Positions 8,273 to 17,431 of a DNA stretch of 64,000 nt are shown piece by piece. How positions within the stretch are numbered: the first letter of the stretch is position 1; each line of letters opens with the position of its first letter. This stretch comes from Provencibacterium sp. Lineage in GTDB: Bacteria > Bacillota > Clostridia > Oscillospirales > Ruminococcaceae. The DNA lies in NCBI GenBank assembly GCA_022792175.1, contig JAAWAN010000013.1, forward strand, positions 86,009 to 150,008. Reading direction: 5' to 3'. The position numbers and the translations under genes are program-made. The notes beneath the pieces are model-generated. The model saw only the letters and a program-made list of their open reading frames with translations, was not told the DNA's origin and ran no database searches.

Positions 8273-9388
8273 TTAACGGACGCCCCAGAGTCCGGCCGGC
8301 AGCTTCGGCCTTTTGTGCGCCGCCTGTCCGGCAGCCCGAAGAAGCGGCTGCGCCGCCTCCCCACTCTGCGCCGTCAGCACATGCCCATAGAAGCTGCGCC
8401 ACATCTGCGCTACCCGCTCCCGGTTATAAAAGCGGCTTCCCTGCTGCGCACGCGCTGCCGAGTCCTGATAAAAAGCGGTATCCTGCTGCAGGCGGCGAAC
8501 GACCTTTTCAAACCCCTCTACATCCTGCGCACTCCGGTAAACGCCGGAGAGGATGTTCTCATAAAGCTTCAAATCCCGCAGCACGACCGGCTTCGAGCAG
8601 CTCATCGCTTCCAATACGGTCATCGGGAAAAGCTCCTCATAGCTCGGAAGCAGCAGGCAGTCGGCCATATTGTACCAGGCATTCATCTCACTGCGCGCAA
8701 TCAGCCCGGGCAGCAGCAGATTTTCCGGCGGATTTTCGAGCGCCGTGCGGATTTCCCTGTACCCGTCCGACAGGCTGCCAAAGGCGAAGCCGCCCGCCCA
8801 GATAAACTGAATATCCGGCATGCGGCGCGCCAGCTCGATGAAATCAAAGATTCCCTTGCGCTTTTGCAGCTGCCCCGCGCAGAAAACGGTAAAGCGCTCC
8901 TGCGAAAGACCATGCTTTCTGCGCAGCGCTCTGCGCTCCTCTTCCCCCAGCGGATAAAACTGCTCCGCTGAAACATAGTTCGGGATAAAGCAGATTTTCT
9001 CCCGCTTAACGCCATACCCCACCAGGCGCTCCACAAAATCCGGATTAACCGTTACCAGATAATCCATGCTCTTATAAAAGCGAAGGACATACCGGTAAAA
9101 AATGCTCTTTGCCAATGGGGAAAGATGAATGCTCCCCTCCAGTGTTTCCGGAAGAAAGTGCACATAGCCAACCGTTTTGCTGTGCAGCCTTACAAAAGGA
9201 AGGGTTAAAAAGTATTCCAGATTAATGGTATGGTAATGAACGATATCGCTCGGAAAACGTTGATTGACTGAAACGGAAAAGGTATCGCCCAGCTCGCTTT
9301 TCACCAGCTCAACCTGTTCCAGATAGGCAGAGAGTACGCCCTGCCCCTCTACCGTATCTGCCTTTGAGAGCATATTGATCGTTTTCAC
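8273..9388 (-). CDS. GT4-family glycosyltransferase, probably glycolipid synthesis
   Basis: A 371-residue GT-B glycosyltransferase. The C-terminal half carries the nucleotide-sugar site (VFCAGQLQKRKGIFDFIEL, then EELFPMTVLEAMSCSKPVV with the EX7E motif). The N-terminal part (DIVHYHTINLEYF, VGYVHFLPETLEGS) resembles glucosyl- or galactosyl-diacylglycerol synthases of Gram-positive bacteria. A flippase-like protein follows in the same operon, an arrangement known from streptococcal glycolipid loci. The donor sugar and lipid acceptor are not readable. The GTG start at 9388 follows GGGGGAG. Confidence 0.78.
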   Translation of the reverse strand: MKTINMLSKADTVEGQGVLSAYLEQVELVKSELGDTFSVSVNQRFPSDIVHYHTINLEYFLTLPFVRLHSKTVGYVHFLPETLEGSIHLSPLAKSIFYRYVLRFYKSMDYLVTVNPDFVERLVGYGVKREKICFIPNYVSAEQFYPLGEEERRALRRKHGLSQERFTVFCAGQLQKRKGIFDFIELARRMPDIQFIWAGGFAFGSLSDGYREIRTALENPPENLLLPGLIARSEMNAWYNMADCLLLPSYEELFPMTVLEAMSCSKPVVLRDLKLYENILSGVYRSAQDVEGFEKVVRRLQQDTAFYQDSAARAQQGSRFYNRERVAQMWRSFYGHVLTAQSGEAAQPLLRAAGQAAHKRPKLPAGLWGVR

Positions 9389-10101
9389 TGTATCTCCCCC
9401 ATTCTTTTATTTTCAAGCCGCTATGGCCGCCTGTATGCATCCTGCGAACAGTCGTTTTTTCGTCTGCACTTTTATTTTATCAAATGAATCTCTAATATTT
9501 CTCCATAAAAGCGGGACTTCAGAAATTGTGCGATTGTATTGTTGTGTTACCGTACTATTTATAGTAGCACTGTAGTACAATAGATACTATAGCACGTTTT
9601 TTGCCCCTTTTCAAGTAGCGAGGGCTGTCTTTTTATGAAAAAATGTTGTCAATATTATGAATAAATTATAAATCTCTATAATTGAAACTTATGTATTAAT
9701 AATATCACACTACTATGTATTACACAATACATATTTTAAAAAAGTATTCTACATTTTTAAAACAACCGGCGGCATTTGAAGGCGAAAGCAGCTTTAAGGG
9801 AAATCCCTTGCGCCTTGCCGGATAATCCCAGGCATTCCCCCATCAGCCGCCCGTTCCTGCGCTACCGGTGAGGTACCGTTTCTATGGGGCTTCTGTTTTT
9901 CGGCCTGTCTCTTTGTCTGCCTGCTTTTGCCGCCTGAAAACTGCCAGTGGTTGAACCCCTTCGCTCGGCATCCGTGGCAAAGCTTCTCTCCTTCCCTTTG
10001 GCATTCTCTTCAGATTTCTTTATGTTAAAGACGATAAAAATGGCGGTTTTAAAAGGAAAATGCAACAGACGTCTGCACAAAAAACTGAAGATAATAATAG
10101 G
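9389..10101. other. AT-rich intergenic region without a recognisable gene
   Basis: This stretch separates the glycosyltransferase promoter side from the candidate RNA. Bases 9470-9760 are strongly AT-rich. A perfect 14-base palindrome TACTATTTATAGTA lies at 9553-9566, followed by further TAGTA/TACTA half-sites to about 9590, which could be an operator for the minus-strand glycosyltransferase gene. Bases 9760-10100 are GC-richer but show no supportable coding frame; a minus-strand open frame over 9862-10449 has no protein-like features. Confidence 0.4.
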
Positions 10102-10150
10102 AATCGGCTCTCTGAGAAGCCTTTTTCGCTTCCTTTGAGGGCCGATTTTT
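10102..10150 (+). terminator. Hairpin with T-run, possible terminator
   Basis: AATCGGC at 10102-10108 pairs with GCCGATT at 10141-10147, with an internal GAAGC/GCTTC stem, and a T-run follows. It may end an unidentified plus-strand transcript or insulate the candidate RNA that begins just after it. Confidence 0.5.
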
Positions 10151-10179
10151 GTACATGATTTTTCGAGAGGGCTATCTTG

Positions 10180-10396
10180 CAACCGCCCCAGACCATCGAA
10201 AAAACCGGGGATAAGCAAATCTCTTCCAGAGGCGGACAGTAGCGCCGAAGGGGTCACCGAACAGAGCAGCGATGAGAAAGCCCGGTGCGGTCTCTGGAGC
10301 CACTTTGCGGCTTCGAAGGAATCCAAATGGGGGGAGAGCAAAGCGCGGCACAGCCGACGCGATGGAGGCTTCCCCATGAACCTTGGGTTCTTTTTG
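10180..10396 (+). ncRNA. Candidate structured non-coding RNA, family not recognised
   Basis: A GC-rich island inside an AT-rich gap, with several helices that can be drawn by eye. CTTCCAGAG (10223-10231) pairs with CTCTGGAG (10292-10299) and encloses CACCG/CGGTG (10255-10259, 10283-10287). ATGGGGGGAG (10327-10336) pairs with CTTCCCCAT (10369-10377) and encloses GCGCGGC/GCCGACGC (10343-10349, 10353-10360). GAACC-TTG-GGTTC (10378-10390) is followed by five T, as at a terminator. No protein-like frame explains it. I tested it against glycine, cobalamin, c-di-AMP, tmRNA, RNase P and SRP consensus features and found no convincing match. The strand is inferred from the terminal T-run. Confidence 0.4.
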
Positions 10397-10417
10397 CAGA
10401 ATATCGGCTTTGCCGGT

Positions 10418-10468
10418 ATACTAAAACCGCCTGCAGAATACGAAAGCATCTGCAGGCGGTTTTAGTAT
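10418..10468 (-). terminator. Hairpin terminator of the chemoreceptor gene
   Basis: A near-perfect stem of AAAACCGCCTGCAGA with its complement, loop about 10 bases, with A/T runs on both flanks. It lies 20 bases past the stop of the chemoreceptor on the minus strand and can act in both directions. Confidence 0.82.
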
Positions 10469-10488
10469 TTTATTAAGGATGAAAAAGA

Positions 10489-12153
10489 TTAATAAACCGT
10501 ATCCTTCTTGACCCGGAACTGGCTGACAAGGCTCTGAAGGGCCTGCGCCTGACCAGAAAGCTCCTCGCTGGCAGCAGCGCTCTCCTCAGAAGTGGCAGAG
10601 TTCGTCTGCACCACCTGAGCAATCTGGGAAATGCTGACCGTAATAGTGTTAATGGTTTCCGTCTGCTGAGCAGAGGAATCTGATATATTCTTTACCTTAT
10701 CGGTCACCGTCTGTGCGCCGCCGACTACCGAGTCGAGCGATTTCTGCGTCTTCTCCATCAGCCCAACACCGGACTGTACCGAGAGCATCGACTGTTCGAT
10801 AAGTGCCGTCGTGCTCTGAGCTGCTTCTGCACTCTTAGAGGCAAGATTGCGCACCTCATCGGCTACAACCGCAAAGCCCTTGCCTGCGCTTCCGGCCCGC
10901 GCCGCCTCAACCGCAGCATTCAGTGCCAGAATATTTGTCTGGAAAGCAATATCCTCAATCGTTTTGATGATATTGCCTATCTGCTGAGAACTATGGCTGA
11001 TTTCCTGCATGGCGCCCGCCATCTCGTGCATCTGCTGATTGCAGATTTCAATCTGCTGGCCAACCTCTGCCGTTGCATCGTTCGTCAGCGCCGCATCCTG
11101 TGCATTCTCGGCAATCTGCCCGGAAACCTCTTTGAGGCGATCCATCAGCTGGTCAATCTCCTCCGACTGCTCGGTGGCGCCCTGCGCCAGCGTCTGCGCG
11201 CTGTTGGAAATCTGCTCAGCGCCATGGGAAACCTCAATCGCTGCCTGATCAATCTGGGTCATCGTGCCGTTAAGCTGATTGATAATCAGGCCGATCGACT
11301 CCTGAATCTTCACAAAATCGCCAATATACTGCAGATCGTTTTCAATCATCAGGTTGCCATGCGCAAGCTCATACAGCTTTTCAGAAATATCCCGAATATA
11401 GCGGGAGAGAATCTCTCCCGATTTATTCATGCACTCCGCCAGCAGGCCCACCTCGTCCTCACTGTGCAGATCAATATGGAAATTGAGGTTGCCCTCTGAG
11501 AGCTGCTTACCGCAGACAGTGATCTCTTCAAGCGGATCGATGACCCGCTTGACTACAAAGCGGATCAGCAGATAGCTGACAAAGAGAATCAGAAGAATGG
11601 TCACAACGCTGACCGCATATGTAAAGGTAATCGCATAAGAAAGATCCTGCGCATACCGCGTCAGCCGCTCCTGGGAAATGGAAACGACCTCATCAAGCAG
11701 CTCTATCAGCTTGGTGACGTTTGCACGCGTTCCGTTCAGATAGGCGGCATGGGCAGCTTCCGGATCGCTCTCCCGCATTGCCAGCACCTCGGTGGCGGAT
11801 TCATGCACCGCCCGGTGCAGCGGTTCAATCTCCTGAACAAGCCTAGCAATCGATTCATCCGAATCTTCGATCGCACTGCCATAAAGCCACTGGCCCAGCG
11901 AACAGGCAGTGTAATCGGTGCTGCCGGTAAACTCGGTCCCCAGGCCCACAGCGGAGCTCAGGTTTTCAATCCAGCTGAAATGCGCCTTCTCTGCATTGAG
12001 AGCAGTATGAAGAAGTTCAGTAGCTTCCATGGTGGACCGGTTAAAACCATTGATGCCGCGCACTCCCAGCATTGTCGCGCCGCCGCTGACGATTACGACA
12101 AGGAAAATGATGGCTACACGGATCCATACAATCTTCTTAATGGAACGTTTCAT
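10489..12153 (-). CDS. Methyl-accepting chemotaxis protein with external CZB-like domain
   Basis: A 554-residue chemoreceptor: transmembrane helix about 9-30, external helical domain about 35-170, second helix about 175-200, HAMP about 200-250, and a signalling domain to the end with the conserved hairpin tip [35 protein letters not shown]. The external domain carries His58, Cys84 in CSLGQWLYG, and His113/His117 in LHRAVH, the 3-His/1-Cys pattern of the chemoreceptor zinc-binding (CZB) domain, which is usually cytoplasmic. It may sense zinc, redox state or hypochlorite outside the cell. No che or flagellar genes are nearby. It ends in a hairpin terminator and has its own promoter. Confidence 0.9.
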   Translation of the reverse strand: MKRSIKKIVWIRVAIIFLVVIVSGGATMLGVRGINGFNRSTMEATELLHTALNAEKAHFSWIENLSSAVGLGTEFTGSTDYTACSLGQWLYGSAIEDSDESIARLVQEIEPLHRAVHESATEVLAMRESDPEAAHAAYLNGTRANVTKLIELLDEVVSISQERLTRYAQDLSYAITFTYAVSVVTILLILFVSYLLIRFVVKRVIDPLEEITVCGKQLSEGNLNFHIDLHSEDEVGLLAECMNKSGEILSRYIRDISEKLYELAHGNLMIENDLQYIGDFVKIQESIGLIINQLNGTMTQIDQAAIEVSHGAEQISNSAQTLAQGATEQSEEIDQLMDRLKEVSGQIAENAQDAALTNDATAEVGQQIEICNQQMHEMAGAMQEISHSSQQIGNIIKTIEDIAFQTNILALNAAVEAARAGSAGKGFAVVADEVRNLASKSAEAAQSTTALIEQSMLSVQSGVGLMEKTQKSLDSVVGGAQTVTDKVKNISDSSAQQTETINTITVSISQIAQVVQTNSATSEESAAASEELSGQAQALQSLVSQFRVKKDTVY

Positions 12154-12195
12154 TTTCTCAGCCCTTCTCTAAACCAGTATTTTAGTATCATCCCT

Positions 12196-12224
12196 ATATT
12201 ACCTCAATTTTTAAAAATTTGCAA
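12196..12224 (-). promoter_or_regulatory. Candidate promoter of the chemoreceptor gene
   Basis: Read on the minus strand: TTGCAA, 17 bases, TAATAT, ending about 45 bases before the ATG at 12153. Confidence 0.55.
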
Positions 12225-12358
12225 ATGCTATCCTTCAAAAAATCATCCAAAACATTGCCAAAAAATTAGCTATACATCCTATAATTCACCGAAAAAAACA
12301 TATTTTTCCTCAGATTCAGGAAAGATATCCCTCCCTGCCCAAAAGTCCGCCAAAACCG

Positions 12359-12401
12359 GCAAAAAAATCCGGCTGCAAAAGCCCGAAGACTCTGCGGCCG
12401 G
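12359..12401 (-). terminator. Terminator of the ligase-symporter operon
   Basis: On the minus strand CCGGCCGCA (12401-12393) pairs, with one mismatch, with TGCAGCCGG (12377-12369), followed by seven T. It lies about 20 bases after the symporter stop. Confidence 0.72.
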
Positions 12402-12420
12402 TTTTTCATACGGATATTTT

Positions 12421-13968
12421 TCAGCTGTCTTCACCGATGGACTCTTTGACAGAAACGGTGACCTTTCTGTCATAGCAGGAGAAGATTTTCTCCAGCAGCT
12501 GCTGCTCGGGCGCTTTGGTAAAAAGACTGACCACCGGCACCAGCACCAATCCGGCCAGCATGCAGAATGCGCCGGCATTGATCGGCGACTGAAGCAGTAC
12601 CGGGAAGGCGGCGCGCCAGAAAATATTGGCGAGCATTACGATTGTCGAAAAGATAAAGCTGACCCAACAGGAGGCGCGGGTTGCCCTCTTCCAATAGAGG
12701 CCATAGAGGAAGGGCGCCAGAAAGGCGCCGGCCAGAGCACCCCAGGAAACACCCATCAGCTGGGCAATAAAGGTGACATTGGAGCGGTACTGTATGAGTG
12801 CCAGCACGACTGAGATGGCGATAAAGGCGACCACCAAGCCGCGCATCCATTTCACCTGCCGCTTTTCATCCATATCCTTAATCAGGCTGCCTTTGATGAA
12901 GTCCAGCGTCAGGGTGGAGCTGGAGGTAAGCACCAGCGAGGAGAGGGTGGACATTGAGGCGGAAAGCACCAAAATCACCACCACTGCAATCAGCAGCGTC
13001 GGCAGGCCGGAAAGCATGGTGGGAACCACCGAATCATAGCCGTTCGCGGCGATATCAATCTGATCGGAGAAAAGCCGGCCGAAGCCTCCCAGGAAATAGC
13101 AGCCGCCGGCTACCACCAGGGCAAAAAAGGTGGAAATAATCGTTCCCTTGCTGATAGCGTTTTCGCTCTTGATGGCATAGAACTTCTGCACCATCTGCGG
13201 CAGGCCCCAGGTGCCCAGGCTGGTGAGGATAACCACCCCTAAAAGATTGATGGGATCCGGCCCGAAGAAGGAGGCATAAACGCCGGGAATGCTGCTCTCC
13301 CCCTTTACCATGGCCAACTTCTCGAGGGAGGCGAGAAAACCGCCCTGGCTGTTCAGAACCGACAGAATGACGGCAACGATGCCGATCAGCATGATGATGC
13401 CCTGAATAAAGTCGTTGATGGCGGTGGCCATATAACCGCCTGCGATAACATAAATCGCGGTCAGCGCCGCCATCACCAGAACGCAGACCGAATAATCAAT
13501 GTCGAAGGCCATGCCAAACAGGCGGGAAAGGCCGTTATAAAGCGAAGCGGTATAGGGGATAAGGAAGATAAAGATAATGGCCGAGGCGCAAAGCTTTAAG
13601 GGCCTGCTGTTAAAGCGCTTGCCGAAAAATTCCGGCATGGTAGCGCTGTCGAGGTGCTGGGTCATAATGCGCGTTCTGCGCCCGAGCACCACCCAGGCTA
13701 AAAGCGAGCCGAGAAACGCATTGCCCAGGCCTGCCCAGGTGGCGGCAAGGCCATATTTCCAGCCAAACTGTCCCGCATAGCCTACAAAGACAACAGCGGA
13801 GAAATAGCTGGTGCCATAGGCGAAGGCCGTTAGCCAGGGGCCAACGCTGCGCCCGCCCAGAACAAAACCGTTTACATCGGTGGCGTGGCGGCGGCAGTAA
13901 AGGCCGATGCCTACCATCACCCCGAAAAACACCAGCAGCAAAACGAGCTTTATCAACATATCCACCAT
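12421..13968 (-). CDS. Sodium:solute symporter (SSS family)
   Basis: A 515-residue membrane protein with about 13 segments. FVLGGRSVGPWLTAFAYGTSYFSAV at the N-terminus and IYVIAGGYMATAINDFIQG in the middle are typical of the SSS family (PutP, PanF and carboxylate carriers), with Na+ as coupling ion. It follows an acyl-CoA ligase gene by 46 bases on the same strand, so the likely job is uptake of a carboxylic acid that the ligase then activates. An in-frame TTG directly precedes the ATG; I chose the ATG at 13968, ten bases after AAAGG. A terminator follows the stop. Confidence 0.88.
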   Translation of the reverse strand: MVDMLIKLVLLLVFFGVMVGIGLYCRRHATDVNGFVLGGRSVGPWLTAFAYGTSYFSAVVFVGYAGQFGWKYGLAATWAGLGNAFLGSLLAWVVLGRRTRIMTQHLDSATMPEFFGKRFNSRPLKLCASAIIFIFLIPYTASLYNGLSRLFGMAFDIDYSVCVLVMAALTAIYVIAGGYMATAINDFIQGIIMLIGIVAVILSVLNSQGGFLASLEKLAMVKGESSIPGVYASFFGPDPINLLGVVILTSLGTWGLPQMVQKFYAIKSENAISKGTIISTFFALVVAGGCYFLGGFGRLFSDQIDIAANGYDSVVPTMLSGLPTLLIAVVVILVLSASMSTLSSLVLTSSSTLTLDFIKGSLIKDMDEKRQVKWMRGLVVAFIAISVVLALIQYRSNVTFIAQLMGVSWGALAGAFLAPFLYGLYWKRATRASCWVSFIFSTIVMLANIFWRAAFPVLLQSPINAGAFCMLAGLVLVPVVSLFTKAPEQQLLEKIFSCYDRKVTVSVKESIGEDS

Positions 13969-14014
13969 CAAAAACAGACCTTTCTTTCGTTAATCCGCCC
14001 TCGCCCTTTCAAGG

Positions 14015-15652
14015 CTAATTTTTGAGCTGCGCCTCCACCAGCCGCCCATGGCAGTATTTTTCGCGCAAGGCCGGCTTTTCAATCTTCCCGGTCGGGTTTC
14101 TCGGCACATGGTCGAAAATCACCTTTCTCGGCCGCTTATAGCGGGGCAGCTCCCCGCAGAAATCAATGATTTCCTGCTCGCTGCAGGACGCCCCTTCCTT
14201 GATTTCCACAATCGCTGCGGCAATCTCACCCAGCCGGGTGTCCGGCAGGCCGATGACTGCTACATCCTTAATCTTATCAAACCGGCGCAAAAAGTCCTCA
14301 ATTTGAACCGGGTAGAGGTTTTCGCCGCCGGAAATGACCACATCCTTCTTGCGGTCCACCAGAAAGATAAAGCCATCCTCATCCATCCGGGCCATATCGC
14401 CGGTATAAAGCCAGCCGTCCTTCAGAATTTCAGCAGTCGCCTCCGGATTCTTGTAATAGCAGAGCATCACACCGGGACCCCTGACGGCCAGCTCGCCAAT
14501 CTCTCCCCGTGCAACCTCCTTCCCCTGTTCATTTATAATTTTTGCCTGCCAGTGATAGCCGGGAATACCGATGGCCCCCACCTTGTGGATATTTTCCACC
14601 CCCAGATGCACACAGCCGGGACCTATCGATTCGCTCAGACCATAGTTGGTGTCATACTGGTGGTGGGGAAAAATTTTTTTCCAGCGCTTGATAAGGCTGG
14701 GGGGCACCGGCTGCGCGCCGATATGCATCAGCCGCCACTGGTCGAGCAAAAAGCTTGTAAGCTCCACCTTTCCGGAATCGATGGCATCTAAAAGGTCCTG
14801 CGCCCAGGGCACCAGCAGCCAGACGATGGTGCATTTTTCCTCGGTCACCGCCCGCAGAATCCACTGGGGAGTGACCCCGCGCAGCAGCACGGCCTTGCTC
14901 CCGGAAATCAGGCTGCCGAACCAGTGCATCTTCGCGCCAGTGTGGTAAAGCGGGGGGATGCAGAGAAAAACGTCCTCCCGCGTTTGCCCGTGGTGGTGCT
15001 GCTCGGTTTCGCAGGAGCTAACAAGCGCCCGGTGGTTGTGCAGAATGGCCTTGGGAAAGCCGGTCGTTCCCGAGGAAAAGTAGATGGCCGCATAATCGCT
15101 CTCTTCAAGCGCAACCGGCGGCGCGCTCGAAGAGCAGAAACCGGTCAGGCGCAGGCAGTCCTCCGCATAAAGCGGCCTCTCCCGCCCGACAAAAAACATC
15201 ATGCGTATCCCCGGCAGCTTGTCCGCAATGGCATCCATGCGCTCCACAAATTCCGGACCGAACAGCAGGATTTCCACATCCGCCAGCTCGAGGCAGTATT
15301 TGATTTCATCGGAGGAATAGCGGAAGTTGAGCGGAACGGCGATACAGCCCGCCTTCAAAATGCCGAAATAAAGCGGCAGCCACTCCAGACAGTTCATCAG
15401 CAGAATGCCCACTTTTGTCCCCTGTGCGGTCCCCCGGCTAAGCAGCAGGTTCGCAAACCGGTTGGCCTGGCGGTCAAAGTCCCGCCAGCTGAGCGCACGG
15501 CGGTAGGGGGCATCCGGCTGGGCGCTTTCAATCAGGCTGGCCTCCCGCCAGGTGACCGCCCGATCCCGTTCCTCAGAAGGGTTTATCTCCACCAGCGCCG
15601 TCTCCGAGCCATAAAGCCGGGCGTTGCGCTCCAAAAAATCTGTAATGACCAT
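14015..15652 (-). CDS. AMP-forming acyl-CoA synthetase/ligase
   Basis: A 545-residue adenylate-forming enzyme that would convert a carboxylic acid, ATP and CoA to acyl-CoA, AMP and PPi. Motifs in order: the phosphate loop YFSSGTTGFPKAILHNH near residue 200, YGLSESIGPG near 335, DGWLYTGDMARMDEDGF near 415, the hinge DRKKDVVISGGENLYP, and the C-terminal catalytic lysine in PRNPTGKIEKP. The plan fits FadD-like medium- or long-chain or aryl acid ligases; the substrate pocket cannot be read reliably. An insert near residues 30-50 (ERDRAVTWREASLIESAQPDAPY) is unusual. The ATG follows GGAGGAG. It is first in an operon with the sodium symporter. Confidence 0.88.
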   Translation of the reverse strand: MVITDFLERNARLYGSETALVEINPSEERDRAVTWREASLIESAQPDAPYRRALSWRDFDRQANRFANLLLSRGTAQGTKVGILLMNCLEWLPLYFGILKAGCIAVPLNFRYSSDEIKYCLELADVEILLFGPEFVERMDAIADKLPGIRMMFFVGRERPLYAEDCLRLTGFCSSSAPPVALEESDYAAIYFSSGTTGFPKAILHNHRALVSSCETEQHHHGQTREDVFLCIPPLYHTGAKMHWFGSLISGSKAVLLRGVTPQWILRAVTEEKCTIVWLLVPWAQDLLDAIDSGKVELTSFLLDQWRLMHIGAQPVPPSLIKRWKKIFPHHQYDTNYGLSESIGPGCVHLGVENIHKVGAIGIPGYHWQAKIINEQGKEVARGEIGELAVRGPGVMLCYYKNPEATAEILKDGWLYTGDMARMDEDGFIFLVDRKKDVVISGGENLYPVQIEDFLRRFDKIKDVAVIGLPDTRLGEIAAAIVEIKEGASCSEQEIIDFCGELPRYKRPRKVIFDHVPRNPTGKIEKPALREKYCHGRLVEAQLKN

Positions 15653-15825
15653 ATTGCTCCTCCAAACTGTATGTATCTAAGGCAGACTGCCCTGCGGCAG
15701 GCCCGGAAAAAGCAGCTGGCTTTTGCAGGTCGCCATAGAATATACTTTACTACTTTTAATGGCTAAAGTCAATAGGAGGCTTTCCCCCGACTCCAAAGCT
15801 GCCCAACCCGCCGCCAATTGCTCCG

Positions 15826-15854
15826 TTGATTTTGGCGCAGAAGAATGCTATAAT
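15826..15854 (+). promoter_or_regulatory. Promoter for the secreted protein / TIGR04076 operon
   Basis: TTGATT, 17 bases, TATAAT with an extended TGC just before it; start near 15861. The leader contains two hairpins, one about 15863-15885 and one at 15958-15980 (GCCGGAGA / TTCTCCGGC) that ends 17 bases before the ATG and could influence ribosome access. Confidence 0.7.
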
Positions 15855-15997
15855 AAGCGCAGGCAGGAAAGCATAGCTTTCCTGAACCCGCTTTTTGCAG
15901 CCCGCACCCGGCTGCAGGCGGCATTGAGGAAAAAAGTCCCCATTATCGTGATAAATCGCCGGAGAGAAGCCTTCTCCGGCAGGAGCGGAGGAATCGG

Positions 15998-17419
15998 ATG
16001 AAAACGAATCGAAACTGGATGCTGGTTCTCTGCCTGGCGCTGGTCGTGGCGCTGTGCGGAACGGTTTTCGTGTTTGCACAGGGCGGCGGCCCTGTCCCGG
16101 GAACGAGCGGGGAGGAGGCCGCGTCCAGCTCGCAGTCGGAGCCTCTCCCTTCGCTGATAATCAGCGGCACAGAAGATACGGACCTTTCCGAAGATGGGTT
16201 GACAATCGGGGAGAGCAGCAGCGGCATGCGCCTGCAGAAGGTAGCTTTAAGCGAAGAGGAGATCCCCATCGGCGAACAGCTGGTAGTTACGCTGGGGGCA
16301 AGCGGCTGCGGCCCTGGCTCCTACCGGGCGGACGTTACCTTTATCGGGCTGGAGAGCGCCGAAGAGCTCACCGCCTTTTCCCATTCCAACCCCTCGGGCG
16401 ATGAGCTGACCCTGCGCGTGCATCTCCCGGTAGAAGGCCCGGCGGATACCTATGCGCTGCGCGCCGTACTCTTCACCTCGGAGGATGGGGAGGAGACCGC
16501 CTTTCATTCGCTCGGCTATGCCGACCGCTCCCCTTCCGCCAAACCGCTGCCGCAGGAGGTCTCCTTCAGGGCGGTGGACCCGGACGCGCAGCAGCGAAAT
16601 GAAGAAATTACCCTCTACCTTTCCGATCCGGACCTGATTCCGACGCTGCGGACGCTTGGCAGCGGGGCGAAGGCTACCATCCTCTACGGGGCGAAGGACG
16701 AGGAAAATTATCTCGCCGAAGCGGAAATTTTTGAAATCGCGCAGCAGAAGGGCTTTCTGCTGCAGTTTGATGACGGAAACGCCCTCTGGGCTTTCTCCGC
16801 CGGGGGAATCAGCTCCCCGCAGGAGCTGAATCTGGAAATCCGCGGGGAATACGGCATCTCCGCTCTGGAGGAGCTCATCGACTGGACGACTCCTTACTAC
16901 GCGTTTCGCATCTCCGGGGAGGGGGCGCTTCCCGGAACAGCCACCATCGCCCTGCAAATCGGCCAGATGAGCCGGTTCGACGGCGGCAGCCTGAACCTCT
17001 ACCGCTATGATGAGGCAGCCGGGGAGCTGAAGCTCATCGGCGGACTGACGGCGGCAGAAGGCGCTATCACCTTTAAAACGGCACAAAGCGGTGTCTATGT
17101 GCTGTGTAAGGAGCTTTCGCAGGAGGTCTCCTCTCAGCCGGAGGAGACGACCGAATATCTCCCGATTGACGAGGGGGATACCGAATGGTTCTCGGTGCGC
17201 GACCGGATGGATACGGCCGAGCCCGGTGCGACGGTGAGCGTACGCATCGAGCGGGATGAGCCGATTCCTTACTGGATTATCCGTTCGCTGTGCGGCAAGG
17301 ACCTCCGGCTGACCCTGTCGGACGGCAGCCGCCTGATAACGCTCGACGGGCTCTCGATTGACCCGCCAAAGCGCCAGCCGGTCTTCAAAATGGAAGAGCT
17401 GCAGGAGCTCTTCGGCTAA
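15998..17419 (+). CDS. Secreted protein of unknown function
   Basis: A 473-residue exported protein. Residues 1-27 are a signal peptide (MKTNRNWMLVLCLALVV, cleavage about VFA/Q). A Gly/Ser/Glu-rich linker covers about 28-75, and the remainder is beta-rich with repeated Gly-Thr/Leu-Tyr patterns, such as GALPGTATIALQIGQMSRFD and GSLNLYRYDEAAGELKLIGG followed by GAITFKTAQSGVYVL. That last pattern resembles the adhesin-associated beta domain that often ends cell-surface proteins, where a residue set of LYxYDxxxxxL and SGxYVL recurs. There is no anchor or enzymatic motif. GGAGGA precedes the ATG. A small TIGR04076-like gene follows 12 bases later, so they are probably co-transcribed. Confidence 0.7.
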   Translation: MKTNRNWMLVLCLALVVALCGTVFVFAQGGGPVPGTSGEEAASSSQSEPLPSLIISGTEDTDLSEDGLTIGESSSGMRLQKVALSEEEIPIGEQLVVTLGASGCGPGSYRADVTFIGLESAEELTAFSHSNPSGDELTLRVHLPVEGPADTYALRAVLFTSEDGEETAFHSLGYADRSPSAKPLPQEVSFRAVDPDAQQRNEEITLYLSDPDLIPTLRTLGSGAKATILYGAKDEENYLAEAEIFEIAQQKGFLLQFDDGNALWAFSAGGISSPQELNLEIRGEYGISALEELIDWTTPYYAFRISGEGALPGTATIALQIGQMSRFDGGSLNLYRYDEAAGELKLIGGLTAAEGAITFKTAQSGVYVLCKELSQEVSSQPEETTEYLPIDEGDTEWFSVRDRMDTAEPGATVSVRIERDEPIPYWIIRSLCGKDLRLTLSDGSRLITLDGLSIDPPKRQPVFKMEELQELFG

Positions 17420-17431
17420 AAGGAGAGGGCC

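Noticed and set aside
9862..10449. 195-codon minus-strand open frame in the gap before the chemoreceptor
   Set aside because: Its composition is unlike neighbouring proteins, no ribosome site fits, and most of it overlaps a strongly structured RNA-like block and two terminator-like hairpins.
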